Positions 1 to 10,932 of a stretch of DNA of 64,000 nucleotides are shown one piece after another (the first letter of the stretch is position 1; every line of letters starts with the position of its first letter). Below the pieces are notes generated by a model. That model did no database searches and was not told the origin of the DNA. It saw only the letters and a list, made by a program, of their open reading frames with translations. A program made the position numbers and the translations under genes. The stretch spans positions 10,038,183 to 10,102,182 of the forward strand of contig OY987238.1 of the NCBI GenBank assembly GCA_963920705.1. The letters are read 5' to 3'. Origin of the DNA: Odiellus spinosus (taxonomy: Eukaryota; Arthropoda; Arachnida; Opiliones; Phalangiidae).

Positions 1-1660
1 ACTCTAAGCCTAACGAAGTATTAAAAAATTAACAATTGTCCAAATATGTATTTAAAAAATATGAAAAAATTCAGGCGGGGTATATTTAATTATAAGAAAT
101 TAGGATAAAAATAAATGGATTGCAAAATTTTCACCTAATAATTAAGCTTCCTTTATCACATTTAAGGGTTTCAAAAAAAAAAATTGTTCGTGATAAAAAT
201 AATTTGAAGTTGCGTGTGGACTTTAAATTAAAATTTCACGAATTTAATTTTACATGATAAGAAACAGCTTTAAAAACGTAGTTTCCCGCTGGATATTATC
301 CTATTTTTAATAATTTACAGTCAAAATGGCGAGCTATATCGCTATAAAGGAAAAATACGAATTGAAAAAGAGTACATGTTGTAGGGTTTATTTAAAAAAT
401 AGCATTATAACTATAGGAACTAAAATGAAGTAGGTTAAATCATTGTTTATTTAACGTTTTTAGAGTTAGTTTATTTTCATGTGATTAATAATTCATAATC
501 GAGGTACTTGAAAGCTTTTGATATGAAATTTCCAGGTTCAAGACCAAACAATCCACTTTTATTTTTTATTTTTTCTCGCGTCACGGATTATTACCCACTT
601 CTGTCAATAAAATGGAGTAATAACATTGGGACAAGTTGGATGGTTTTTCAGAATATTTGATGAAACAACCCATTTAGACCATATACCCAAATCTCAAATT
701 TCCCTGATTATCCATAAATTTCACTAATATTTTTAAATTTCCCTGAAATTTCTCTGAATTTTTGGCCTTTCAGGTTTCTATGAACCCTGAATAGTTCCGA
801 AAATCTCGGATTTTGTGTATTCATCCGCGGTTTCCCGCCAAAACCGCGAAAAAAAACGTAAAAGTGACACCACCCCAAATAGACCTACTTTTCCTTATTT
901 ACTTCTGATATTACCCAAGTAATAAAAGTTACACTAGCTCTAAGCGGTAAACAAGAATATAGAGTTCCAATAAAATAATATCCTGCATTGGCTGCATTGC
1001 AGGTACTATTTTTAAGTTCTTTTGGCTTTAAAGATTTAGTTCATCCCTATTCGCTCCTTCGATATTTTTTGCTCATGAAGGAATTACTGATATAAACTAA
1101 GATCTACAGGCTCCCTTTTTCGTCTATTAATCCGTAGCTCGGTTCAATTTAAATAGATTAATTTTCTTAGGGGGTTTAAGTTTCTTATTTTTAATCCATT
1201 CGAACTTGAAAGTATTTTTCCCAGTTTCAATGCTCAGGGGTTTAACTTTCCGCGGGAAACCAGACCTTTCGTAGTTTACGTTACAAAGATTAATGAAAAA
1301 ACTCTTTCAAGTACATAAAAACAAGGGAATACAGTATTAGCCATCCACGCATAATTTGCATACAAAATTCATCTGCTATTTACTTTCTCACATCACTAAA
1401 TATTTAATGTAAAATAACGTTTATTTTTTTCTACCGAGGCTAATTATCTAAGCTGACTCAAGTAGTATCACAAAATAGTAATGAAATATTTGTGAGACTT
1501 TACTTTTTCGGTCTTTTTCTACATCATACTACAACTACTTAATTTTCGGACAATATAAGAGCCCCCCCCCCCCCCAGAGGGAAGTGTGGCTTAATATTTA
1601 AGGGTGTGTTAAAGGTTATGGTATGTGAATATCGCTCATTTGGGAATGTCGATCAATTGG
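1..1660. other. gene-free AT-rich stretch
   Basis: I see no gene here. Reading frames are short and interrupted on both strands. The only local feature is a run of about 14 C at 1561-1575, which is likely polymorphic or error-prone. Around 690-780 several 'ccctga' words recall the terminal words of the transposon at 27810-28280, but no boundaries are visible. Confidence 0.5.
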
Positions 1661-1669
1661 GATTCGATC

Positions 1670-2070
1670 AAATGCAACCCTTGTTGATCGTTTACAATTC
1701 GATCAAATAAGCCGCGTTCATACTAGGCCTTGGAATCGATTTAAACCGTTTTAAAACGCTAGAGTCGTGTGAACTGGAAACCGTCTTTTCTCGAATCGAT
1801 TTGATTCGATTTTTCGAAACTGCTTCGGGAAACAGTTTCATATCGATTTGGTTTCAACAACCGATAAATGAAGCTACAATAAATCGATTTATAATGATTA
1901 TCCGTGAACACGTGACGCTTGTCTGTCGATTTGAATATCGGTTTGATTTTACGGTTTCAAATTGATTCAGAATTGCTAGTGTGATCGTAGCTTTAGAAAC
2001 TTTGTTTATCGTTTCAAATTCGACGAAATGGGATCTAAATCTTTGATTAACTTCTTCCATAAACCAATGA
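1670..2070. repeat. family C inverted-repeat element, partial copy
   Basis: This stretch matches both arms of a larger palindromic element at 42105-42700. Shared words include the 'catactaggccttggaatcga' start, the 'ttctcgaatcgatttgattc' segment and 'gaagctacaataaatcgatt'. Only one arm is clear here. A 68-codon frame on the minus strand inside it is not a gene. Confidence 0.6.
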
Positions 2071-2479
2071 TAGTGTAACTAATAAGGCTAAATATATATA
2101 CATACATTCAAAGACTCAACCCCTAGAGAAATACGTATGATCTTAATATATAGTTTTTGTAATTTATTTTATCAAAGCGTAAAGGAACTTCAACGAATAT
2201 GTTAAAGATTAAAATTTATTCTCTATTCGCGCCAAACCTAAATCGTCAAAAAGTAAAATAAAATATTCGGAAAATGAATGAAGGAATAAAAAAAAAAAAA
2301 AATTATCGTATATATCCTACGATTTACATAAGGAGCTAAAGCGAAGAAGATTTATCTTCGAAACCTTTTAATTCTCAAAGGACCAACACCAAGATTTTTT
2401 TCTTACTTTTATATGGATGGGAAATAAGTTGCCTCGGAAAAACAATTTATTAGAGCTCATTCAACTTTTATATTTATAT

Positions 2480-3190
2480 AGAACCAATGGATTCTAGGTC
2501 TAAATAGAAATAATGATGCTGGTTCTAAATAGAACCAATGATGCTGGTTCTAAATAGAACCAATGATGCTGGTTCTAAATAGAACCAATGATGCTGGTTC
2601 TAAATAGAACCAATGATGCTGGTTCTAAATAGAACCAATGATGCTGGTTCTAAATAGAACCAATGATGCTGGTTCTAAATAGAACATGGTTCTAAATAGA
2701 CCATGGTTCTAAATAGAGCCAATCATTCTAGGTCTAAATATAAGCAATGATATTGGTTCTAAATGGAACCAATGATGCTGTTTCTAAATAGAACATGGTT
2801 CTAAATGGAACCAATGATGCTGGTTCTAAATAGAACATGGTTCTAAATGGAACCAACGATGCTGGTTCTAAATAGAACATGGTTCTAAATGGAACCAATG
2901 ATGTTGGTTCTAAACAGAACATGGTTAAAATATAACCAATGATTCTATAGGTCTAAATAGAAACAACGGTGCCGGTTCTAAAAAGAACCAATGATGGTGG
3001 TTCTAAATAGAATCAATGATGCTGGTTCTAAATAGAATCAATGATGCTGGTTCTAAATAGAATCAATGATGCTGGTTCTAAACAGAACCAATGGTGCTGG
3101 TTCTAAATAGAATCAATGATTCTAAGTCTATATAGAAATAATGATGCTACGTCTAAATAGAACCAATGGTATCGGTTATAAATATATAAG
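2480..3190. repeat. minisatellite, ~25-bp palindromic unit
   Basis: More than 20 tandem, partly degenerate copies of a unit of about 25 bp occur here. Its core, GGTTCTAAATAGAACC, is a perfect inverted repeat (6-bp arms, 4-bp loop), followed by a spacer like AATGATGCT. Copies at 2515-2680 are nearly identical, whereas those at 2700-3180 are diverged and include truncated AT-GGTTCT variants. The 62-codon frame across it on the minus strand is a by-product of the repeat. Confidence 0.9.
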
Positions 3191-3995
3191 CAATGATTAA
3201 GGCTCTAAAACCACTGTTATTGATTTTAAATAATTTTTTTAATTTACAAACCTTGCCCTACTTTCATAAATTCACTATGTTTGCCCATGCAATTTATTTA
3301 TGTAAATCTTCCCTAATTTTCATCTATCTATCGATATTGCTCGAACAAAAGTTAAAATTTGTCAAACCTTCCTATGAATTAAGGTAATTTGGTCCCTAAT
3401 TAATCTTTAGATATATGGATTTTTCAAGTCATGTGGGGCTATGCTATAAACATGGCTTGGAAATAATATTTATATTCTCATAAAGATAATAAATTTTCTA
3501 ACACTATACTCGTTCTATTACAGTTCGTAGACTATAAAGTCGCGTCAGCTATCAACCTGTACCTAGGCATAACGGCTAAACTCTTTAAATATTAATGAAA
3601 AGTAAATTTTCTCTCGATTGGAATAAATCATATTTTCATTATAACTTAAGAAGATTCCCTTATTTTTTTCCCACAGCTAAGTAATAAGGCTATAATTGCT
3701 TTTCCAATTTCTCGAGCGCCTTATAAGTAGAAGAAATACCACAATGCTCTCTTTCTTATGAATTATTTCTCTCATTTCCTAATCACATCAACGCAATCTA
3801 GTTAACAGTATTCTTCAGAAATGGGCTACATTGTTAAAGAAGGCCTAGGTGAAAAGGGACTAAAAATAATTCTATGTCGAGATAGAGTTGTCTAATAATT
3901 CCGGATGCCTTTTCTAACGGGGCCTCAAAACAGGGAGAACTTAATAAAGGAGTAGCAATTCGACAAAGAAAAGATAGAAATTACACTGGGAATTC

Positions 3996-4430
3996 TTAAA
4001 GGGAGAATGAAACCCAATAACAAGTGATTTTTTTATCGATTCCTTATCGTTTAAAAAAGCATAATCCACCAATAAAAAGTTTACAAAACAAATATTAAAG
4101 TAGAAATAAATTTAAAACGTACCTGGACAATAGGCTTAGCGGGATTCATGAAGATACACCGTGTAAGGTCTAGTGACCAATCGAATGCGATTGTAAGTCT
4201 CGTGGAGATCTCGCTTGAACGACGGGCCTTTACTCATTAGTCACTAAACCTTACACTGAGGCAATTCAGGATCTCCATGAATCCCGCTAAGCCTATTTTC
4301 CGGGTAAGTTTTAATTTTATTTGTAGTTTAATATTTGCTTTGTAAGCTTTTTATTTTTTGGGTTAGGTATATTTAAACGATAAGGAATAGATTAAAAATC
4401 ACTTTTTGATAGGTTGCATTCTCCCTTTAA
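3996..4430. mobile_element. family A MITE/foldback element, full-length copy
   Basis: The element starts TTAAAGGGAGAATG at 3996 and ends TGCATTCTCCCTTTAA at 4430. Its arms are inverted repeats of roughly 150 bp. Diagnostic internal words, present as reverse complements in the two arms, are 'cgattccttatcgttt', 'aataggcttagcgggattca' and 'ttaaaac(g/t)ta/cc'. There is no coding capacity, so it is non-autonomous. The terminal TTAA may be a target duplication shared with the element ends. Confidence 0.85.
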
Positions 4431-5126
4431 ACGAGACATGCAACCTGCCTCGATTCGGCTCTTGTAAAATTGATGAAAAAAGTCCCTAAACAACCTAGAG
4501 ACTTGCAATTTTATTTTAAAACTGCTTTTAGCTTTTAAAGTTTGTTTTTAATCTATGAAAATATGGAATTAGGTTTATCCTTTAAATGCATATTTAATTC
4601 CACGTGTTCTTTCTACACCATTTCCATATTCTCTGTGCTGTAAAATTGTACTTTGCAATTGATTTTCTTACTCCTTTTAAGAAGGCACCCTCACAGATGC
4701 AGCATCTCCCACGCGCTTAATGTACAGTAAAGAGCTAGAAGTTTTTTAAGGGAGGATTACAATTTACGATTTTTTTTTTTTTAGTTTTTTTTACATATTT
4801 CGTTCTTTATATATACATATAATTTAATGTACATATTCCTGTTATCCACAAGAAATTGGGTAATTGCATTTAAGAGTCACTATTATAGCTAGCTGATAGA
4901 TTACGCCGATACTGCTCTCGCCATCTGTCAGCGTTTTTTAAAACCCAATTTCACTATTAAAGTGATGCTGTCATCAATTTGTAATGAAAACTAAAAGGAA
5001 TTTGAGTAGCATTTTCCTTAAAATACACAAAGAAAAAATCGTAATCGTCATCTTTGAAAAATCTCCGGCATTCCACGTCAACTTTAACATAAAATTTGAT
5101 TCTGGCACGTGGTTTGCTTGCTAACC

Positions 5127-5800
5127 CCTCTTCAGACGAGGCATAATTAGTTGTTTTGATCAGATTTAACCGAGATTTATACCCTCTTCAGAAGAGGCGT
5201 AATTAGCCGGTTTTTATCAAATGTAACAGAGGTTTACAGTTCAATAAACCTCGGTTAAATCTGATTAAACCTCAGTAAAATCTGATTAAGCCTCAGTTAA
5301 ATCTGATTAATCCTCAGTTAAATCTGATTAAACCTAAGTTAAATCTGATTAAACCTTAGTTAAATCTGATTAAGCCTAATTTAAATCTGATTAAACCTCA
5401 GTTAAATCTGATTAAACCTTAGTTAAATCTGAATAAACCTCAGTTAAATCTGAATAGACCTCAGTTAAATCTGAATAAACCTCAGTTAAATCTGAATAGA
5501 CATCAGTTAAATCTGATTAAACCTCAGTTAAATCTGAATAAACCTCAGTTAAATCTGAATAAACCTCAGTTAAATCTGAATAAACCTCAGTTAAATCTGA
5601 ATAAACCTCAGTTAAATCTGAATAAACCTCAGTTAAATCTGAATAAACCTCAGTTAAATCTGAATAAACCTCAGTTAAATCTGAATAAACCTCAGTTAAA
5701 TCTGATTAAATCTCATTTAAATCGGATTTTTTAAAACTCAGTTAAATGTGATTGAACCTTAGTTAAATCTGAATAAACCGGATAATTACCCAATACATTA
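5127..5800. repeat. family E element with internal 21-bp minisatellite
   Basis: From about 5226 to 5780 there are about 26 tandem copies of a 21-bp unit (core CCTCAGTTAAATCTGA followed by ATAAA or TTAAA). The array is flanked on the left by two imperfect copies of 'ccctcttcagacgaggc' and 'taattagccggttt', and on the right by 'aaaccggataattaccc'. The short copy at 36062-36165 carries the same unit and the same ends. The array therefore appears to be the expanded interior of a mobile element rather than an independent satellite. Confidence 0.75.
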
Positions 5801-5874
5801 TTTATGACCCGATCACGACACAATCCCTTGAACTAATTTAAGATACATTTTTATCTAAATTAACATAAGACTAA

Positions 5875-5990
5875 CGAAATTCGATTGATCCATGAATCCA
5901 CCTAAGCCTATCTGACGAGAGAGTTTTAAATTTACTTCAAGCTTGCTTCAAGTTTAATATCTGTTAGTAATTTTTTTTCGAATTTTATAC
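5875..5990. repeat. family A MITE fragment
   Basis: This is a single diverged arm containing 'gatccatgaatccacctaag', then 'gagttttaaatttacttcaa' and 'agtttaatatctgtt'. It matches the right arm of the full-length copies. No partner arm is visible next to it. Confidence 0.6.
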
Positions 5991-6501
5991 TTAATTTTGT
6001 AACAAAAACGTTTTACATAATACGTCATTACAGATATTCTTAATTAAAGCATTTAAAATATTTAGTAATAAAAGTCAGGGGTATAGTCTTAATACGATTT
6101 TGATTATATTGTAATTGTTTTAGGCCTCAATTGAATAAATGTTTCCTAAATATTAGTGTATCTAGAATTAATTTTCATTTTAAGGTCATTTGAAAATTTA
6201 CCAATATCTTGATAATTAAAATTCAAGAAAACTTGCTTTTTTTATAATATTTCCTGTAAGACTTTGACCCAATTTAATAATAACTATAACTAAAAAGGTA
6301 GTAACATTAACGGAGAGAGAAAATGGAAGGATGTTCGCTGTCAATTTGTAAGATATAATAATTAATAATTAATACTGATATTCTTCAAACGGGAGCAAAA
6401 TACGTGATTTCAATATATGATTAGAATTCAAAGCAATTTGCAGCTTTTTAAAGTGAGACTATCACCATTTTCTTTCGAATGCTTATGGATTATGTTTTTA
6501 G

Positions 6502-7100
6502 TTAAAGGGTGAATGCAACCTAATAACAAGTGATTTTTTATCGATTCCTTATCGTTTAAATCGCCCTAATCCAACATTAAAATAAATAAATAAATTTAAA
6601 ACTTACCATCAAAATAGGCTTAGCGGGATTCATAGAGATCCTGAATTGCCTCCGTGTATCGAATGTTATTGTCGCGTGTAGATCTCGTCTTATAACGAGA
6701 CGTTCAATATCATTCGATTGGTCAAGAAGGATCAGACAAGGAGAGGAAAAGTGGGGACGGCGCAGTTCCTACTGCGTCGGCCTAAACTCCCACTCTGGGA
6801 GAACGGGGGTAGAGATGTTTCGTGGTAAAATGTTGTCACGTGGGTAAAACGGATCCTTTATGAGACGCGTAGTAGCCGACGACGCTAGTGACCACGTGAC
6901 AACAGTTTACCTCGAGAATTTCCTATCCCCCTTTCCACCCGAGTGGGAGGTTGGCTCTTCTCTCTCTAACTCAACGCAGCCCCACTTTTCCTCTCCTTGT
7001 CTGATCCTTCTTGGATTGGTCAAAGAAATTCAACGAGTCCCGCTAAGCCTATTTTTCGGTTTTAAATTTATTTCAATCTAGGTTTTTTTATTTATTTTCT
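6502..7100. mobile_element. family A MITE interrupted by a hAT-like element
   Basis: The left arm starts TTAAAGGGTGAATGCAACC at 6502. The right arm ('cccgctaagcctatttttcg' onward) fades out near 7100 and lacks the terminal inverted repeat. The element is longer than its relatives because a second element sits in its loop at 6724-7013. The 73-codon plus-strand frame at 6860-7081 spans both elements and is not a gene. Confidence 0.8.
6724..7013. mobile_element. hAT-like non-autonomous element, 8-bp TSD
   Basis: The left end, AAGAAGGATCAGACAAGGAG, continues as an inverted repeat of about 40 bp. It pairs with the right end, which finishes CTGATCCTTCTTG. The flanks GATTGGTC (6716-6723) and GATTGGTC (7014-7021) are an exact 8-bp direct repeat. 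An 8-bp target duplication and CA-rich ends are typical of the hAT superfamily; the assignment is inference. The element is about 290 bp and GC-richer than its surroundings, with no coding capacity. Confidence 0.75.
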
Positions 7101-7859
7101 ATGAATTGTAAAAGTTTTTGAATTATTAATCTGTTATACGTTTGAATACGAATAATTTGTTTATAGATAAAGCTTCAAATTTTAATCTTCGGATAAACTT
7201 TATCCATTTAACTATTATTCGAATATACTAGTTGCATTTTTGGGTTCCAAAAATATAATATCATGAAATAAAAATTAAAACGGAATATAATACAATCTCT
7301 TTAACCTCAGCTCATCGCCTCCCTTGAAACTAAGTAACGAAAGGGGTTATTTCCTTTTGGATGGATATATTTGATTGGATTTGTCCTTATATTACTCTCA
7401 CTAATAGCACGTTACTTCGCCTCACTCAGATATAGCTTTCAATATACTGCCCATAATTTATGTTCTGGAAATACATAACTCTCAGGCCTCTTACAGACTG
7501 TCAAAAGTGAGATAAGACCATAGTAACATGCTTAACACGTACAAATGTACCTAAACCGAAGGTTAGGGGGATGGATTAACCTCCAAATAAATTCAATTTC
7601 GATTAATCTAAAGAGTGGATTAATAGAAGTGGATTAGGAAAAAGAAAATTTTGCTTAAAGGGAAGGTGAAGAGGAAAATCAAATAATATTTTTAATCGAT
7701 AATATTATTAAAATTTAAAGTCGTTAGAGTATTTAAAACATTCGGGAAATATCAGATTTTACTAATTAATTAAAATGAGAACCTCGGACTTATCAAAATC
7801 AAGAACGAGATTTAGAGCGATTCAAAGAGTACACGGCAGCGAGTGTCGCGAGGATTTTA

Positions 7860-8224
7860 TTAAAGGGAGAATTCAACCTAAAAAACAAGTGATTTTTTAT
7901 CTATTCCTTATTGTTTAACTAGGCCTAATCCATCAGTAAAAAAAAAATTACAATCAAATATTAAACTACAAATCAATTTAAATCTTTAATTCATGGCGAT
8001 CCTGAACTCCCCATATAAGGACTATGATTATGATTGGTTGATAGTCCTTATATGGGTAGTTTAGGATCTCTATGAAACCAGCTAAGCCTATTTTCCAGAT
8101 TAGTTTTAAATTTATTTCTAGTTTTATATTTGTTTGTAAATTGTTTTACCGTTGGATTAGGCCTATTTAAACGATAATGAATCGAAAAAACATCACTTGT
8201 TGTTAGATTGCGTCCTCTGTTTTA
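7860..8224. mobile_element. family A MITE, 'ccatataagg' loop subtype
   Basis: The left end is TTAAAGGGAGAATTCAACCT. The arms match family A, but the loop differs from most copies: 'ccatataaggactat' pairs with 'atagtccttatatgg'. The right end (GATTGCGTCCTCTGTTTTA) is diverged. The closest relative by loop sequence is the fragment at 61163-61350. Confidence 0.75.
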
Positions 8225-9188
8225 CTACGCAAACATGTTTTTTTTTTAGAAGCAGTATCAATAAAAATTACTTCATTTTCTTTTTCACCATCCCTTTAAG
8301 AATATTTTTCGCAAAATAGTGCCTATTACCTTTGTATGTAGTCATTATTTCTCCGCGAATTTACTTAAATAAACTAAATTTGTGTCCTACATTAAAGAAA
8401 CCGGTATACGAAAGTGAAAGTGATTTAGTGAAACCCTTGGGCGATTGGCTTTTTCAGTTTTAAAGTGATATTGAAATTTAATTGAATCTTTTGTAAATTA
8501 GCTTCAAAAGTGTAATTGTTCATCAACCTATAGGGTAACCGTTCCAAAAATCCTAAAAATTTAATAGGAAAATAGGAAATTTAAATTTTCAATCGATTTA
8601 TAGGAAATTGTAGGAGTCTCTAAAAAATGGATGGAGATATAGGTGAATTTTAAAGAGAATTGTAAAAAAAGTCGCGCATTACGATTATATCAACTGTACA
8701 AGTTTTATTGGGCCTTTAAAATCTGCGCTGTAGTATTGGGTAAGGATAGCTAGGTGCGAGAGACTTTATTCAAATGCCTTGAAAAATTTCAAAATTGTCC
8801 TCAAAACATTTATTTCGTTTTTAATTCCGGTATCTTTAAAATCAAGTAGGTAATTTAGTCGCGTAAGGCCAGGGAAACTCAAGTTTAGCGTGACTAAAAA
8901 CCGATTTGTCTTAAAAATGCAAATAATGGAGACACGAGGGATCCTATAGCTTAGTACGCTTATAAAAACATCTTAGGATGAAGGCCGTATTATGATATCA
9001 CCGAATGATATCACAAGAGTGAAGTTTAACTATAAGGACGTTTCTAAAAAAGGGGGTTTTGAAAATCATATAATGTAAAAAATTTTACTATAAATAGTGA
9101 AAGTTAACTTCGGTTAAGATACAGTTCCAATTGGATTCCAAACGAACAACTACTTCTTTAAAACACTCTACTCAACTCAAAATTCAAT

Positions 9189-10856
9189 ATGAATTACGGA
9201 TTTATCGTTCTTATCGTCGTCATTGGATCGGCTCTCGGTCAAAAAGCAATCACTTTCAAGTCTTGCGGTAATTATAATATTTAATAAACTTTGGACCAGT
9301 TAACGTATTAGATTACCGAAGAATTCTAAGTTTTAAATGTCTTTTATTACCTAACACTTAAAATTTAGCGTGTTAGATGTATAACATATTTCCATGTTAT
9401 AGATTACCAAGAATTTCTAAGCTTTCCATGTTAGATTACGAGAGTTTTCAGTCAGTTATTTCAAAGCTTCCCATGTTAGATTACGATAGATTTCAAACAG
9501 AGATTTCAAAGCTTCCCATGTTAGATTACTAAGTATTTCTAAGCTTCCCATGTAGATTACCAAGTATTTCTAAGATTCAAATTTTAGATTACCAAGTATT
9601 TCTAAGCTTCCCATGTTAGATTACCAGAGATTTCTAAGCTTCCAATGTTAGATTACTAAGTATTTCTAAGCTTCCCATGTAGATTACCAAGTATTTCTAA
9701 GATTCAAATTTTAGATTACCAAGTATTTCTAAGATTCAAATTTTAGATTACCAAGTATTTCTAAGCTTACCAAGTATTTCTAAGCTTCCGATGTTAGATT
9801 ACCAGAGATTTCTAGGCTTCCATGTTAGATTACCAGAGATTTCTAAGCTTCCAATGTTAGATTACTAAGTATTTCTAAGCTTCCCATGTAGATTACAAAG
9901 TATTTCTAAGATTCAAATTTTAGATTACCAAGTATTTCTAAGCTTCCCATGTTAGATTACCAGAGATTTCTAAGCTTCCATGTTAGATTACCAGAGATTT
10001 CTAAGCTCCCAATGTTAGATTACCAAGTATATCTAAGTTTCCATTGTTAGATTACTAAGTATTTCTAAGCTTCCCATGTTAGATTACCAGAGATTTCAAA
10101 GCTTCTCGTTAAAGATTACTAAAGTTATAAAAGCTTTAAATGATAGATTACCAAATAATTCTAAGATTGCAGTGACAAATTACTAAAGTTTAGTTACAAA
10201 AGTTTCAAATGTTAGATTACCAAATTATTCAAAGATTCCCATGACAGATTACCAAAGATTTCTAAAAGCTTCCCGTGTAAAATTACTTAAAATTAATTTT
10301 CCAATCAAAATATCATAAAAATTCATATATTTCTTGATTCTCTTTATAAGGTGGCCAAGTGAAAGCCGTTCGAGTCAACCCCTGTGACACTGAACCTTGC
10401 AAAATCCCTAAAGGCAACTCTGCCGAAATCGAAGTCGATTTCGTAGCCAGTAAGTGTTTAAATAAATTTAAAATCCATATATGTGTAATTCCCAAGATAT
10501 TAATTAAAACTGTTTAATTTTCTCTACAGACCAAGACGAAGCTAGACCAAAATTGAGAATCACCGCTAATGTCGAAGGAACCAACGTTAAATTCCCCGGT
10601 TTGAAGGAAGACGCTTGCGTCGCCGCTACCGGATTACCCTGCCCCTTGAAGAACGGAGAGACCTACACCTTGAAGCACAGTTTGAAAATCCTACCCTTTT
10701 TCCCTAACGTAAGCTTCCAACAAATCATACCCAGGTTTTTTTCGCAAATAATTAACTCAATATCTTTAATTATAGATCAAGACCCAAGCTAAGATCAGAA
10801 TTCAAGGAGCCAAGGGAGACATTTTATGTTTCGAAGCTCCAGTCGAAGTTGTCTAA
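9189..10856 (+). CDS. ML-domain (MD-2/NPC2-like) secreted lipid-binding protein, 4 exons
   Basis: I read exons 9189-9267, 10351-10449, 10530-10708 and 10776-10856, all with GT/AG borders and consistent phase, giving 145 aa. Residues 1-17 form a signal peptide, probably cut before Gln18. The rest is one ML domain with six cysteines (26, 38, 43, 89, 97, 137), the usual NPC2 number, plus the family segment CPLKNGETYTLKHSL. NPC2 proteins bind sterols or other lipids in the lysosome; insects also use secreted paralogues as extracellular lipid or odorant binders and in immunity, so the ligand here is unknown. Intron 1 is 1.08 kb because of a minisatellite, while the other introns are 67-80 bp. A poly(A) signal AATAAA lies at 10927, 71 bp past the stop. 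No frame damage is seen. Confidence 0.9.
9370..10290. repeat. intronic minisatellite, ~32-bp unit
   Basis: It fills most of intron 1 of the ML-domain gene. The unit reads approximately 'agattaccaagtatttctaa' followed by 'gcttcccatgtt'. There are about 28 copies, with variants 'accagagatttctaagcttc' and 'attcaaattttagattacca'. Edges are diverged and the centre is more uniform, and some short higher-order blocks repeat at 9541-9760 and 9880-9960. Confidence 0.9.
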
Positions 10857-10932
10857 ATTATTCGTGCCCTAAACATTGATTCTACCTAAGTCATATCGTG
10901 AACGTTTAATTTATTTTAAGAAACTGAATAAA

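Noticed and set aside
2734..2922. 62-codon frame with repeated peptide
   Set aside because: It is a translation of the 25-bp minisatellite, with no start context or domain.
5226..5780. CRISPR-like repeat array
   Set aside because: The 21-bp units are directly adjacent with no unique spacers, and the context is eukaryotic; it is a minisatellite.
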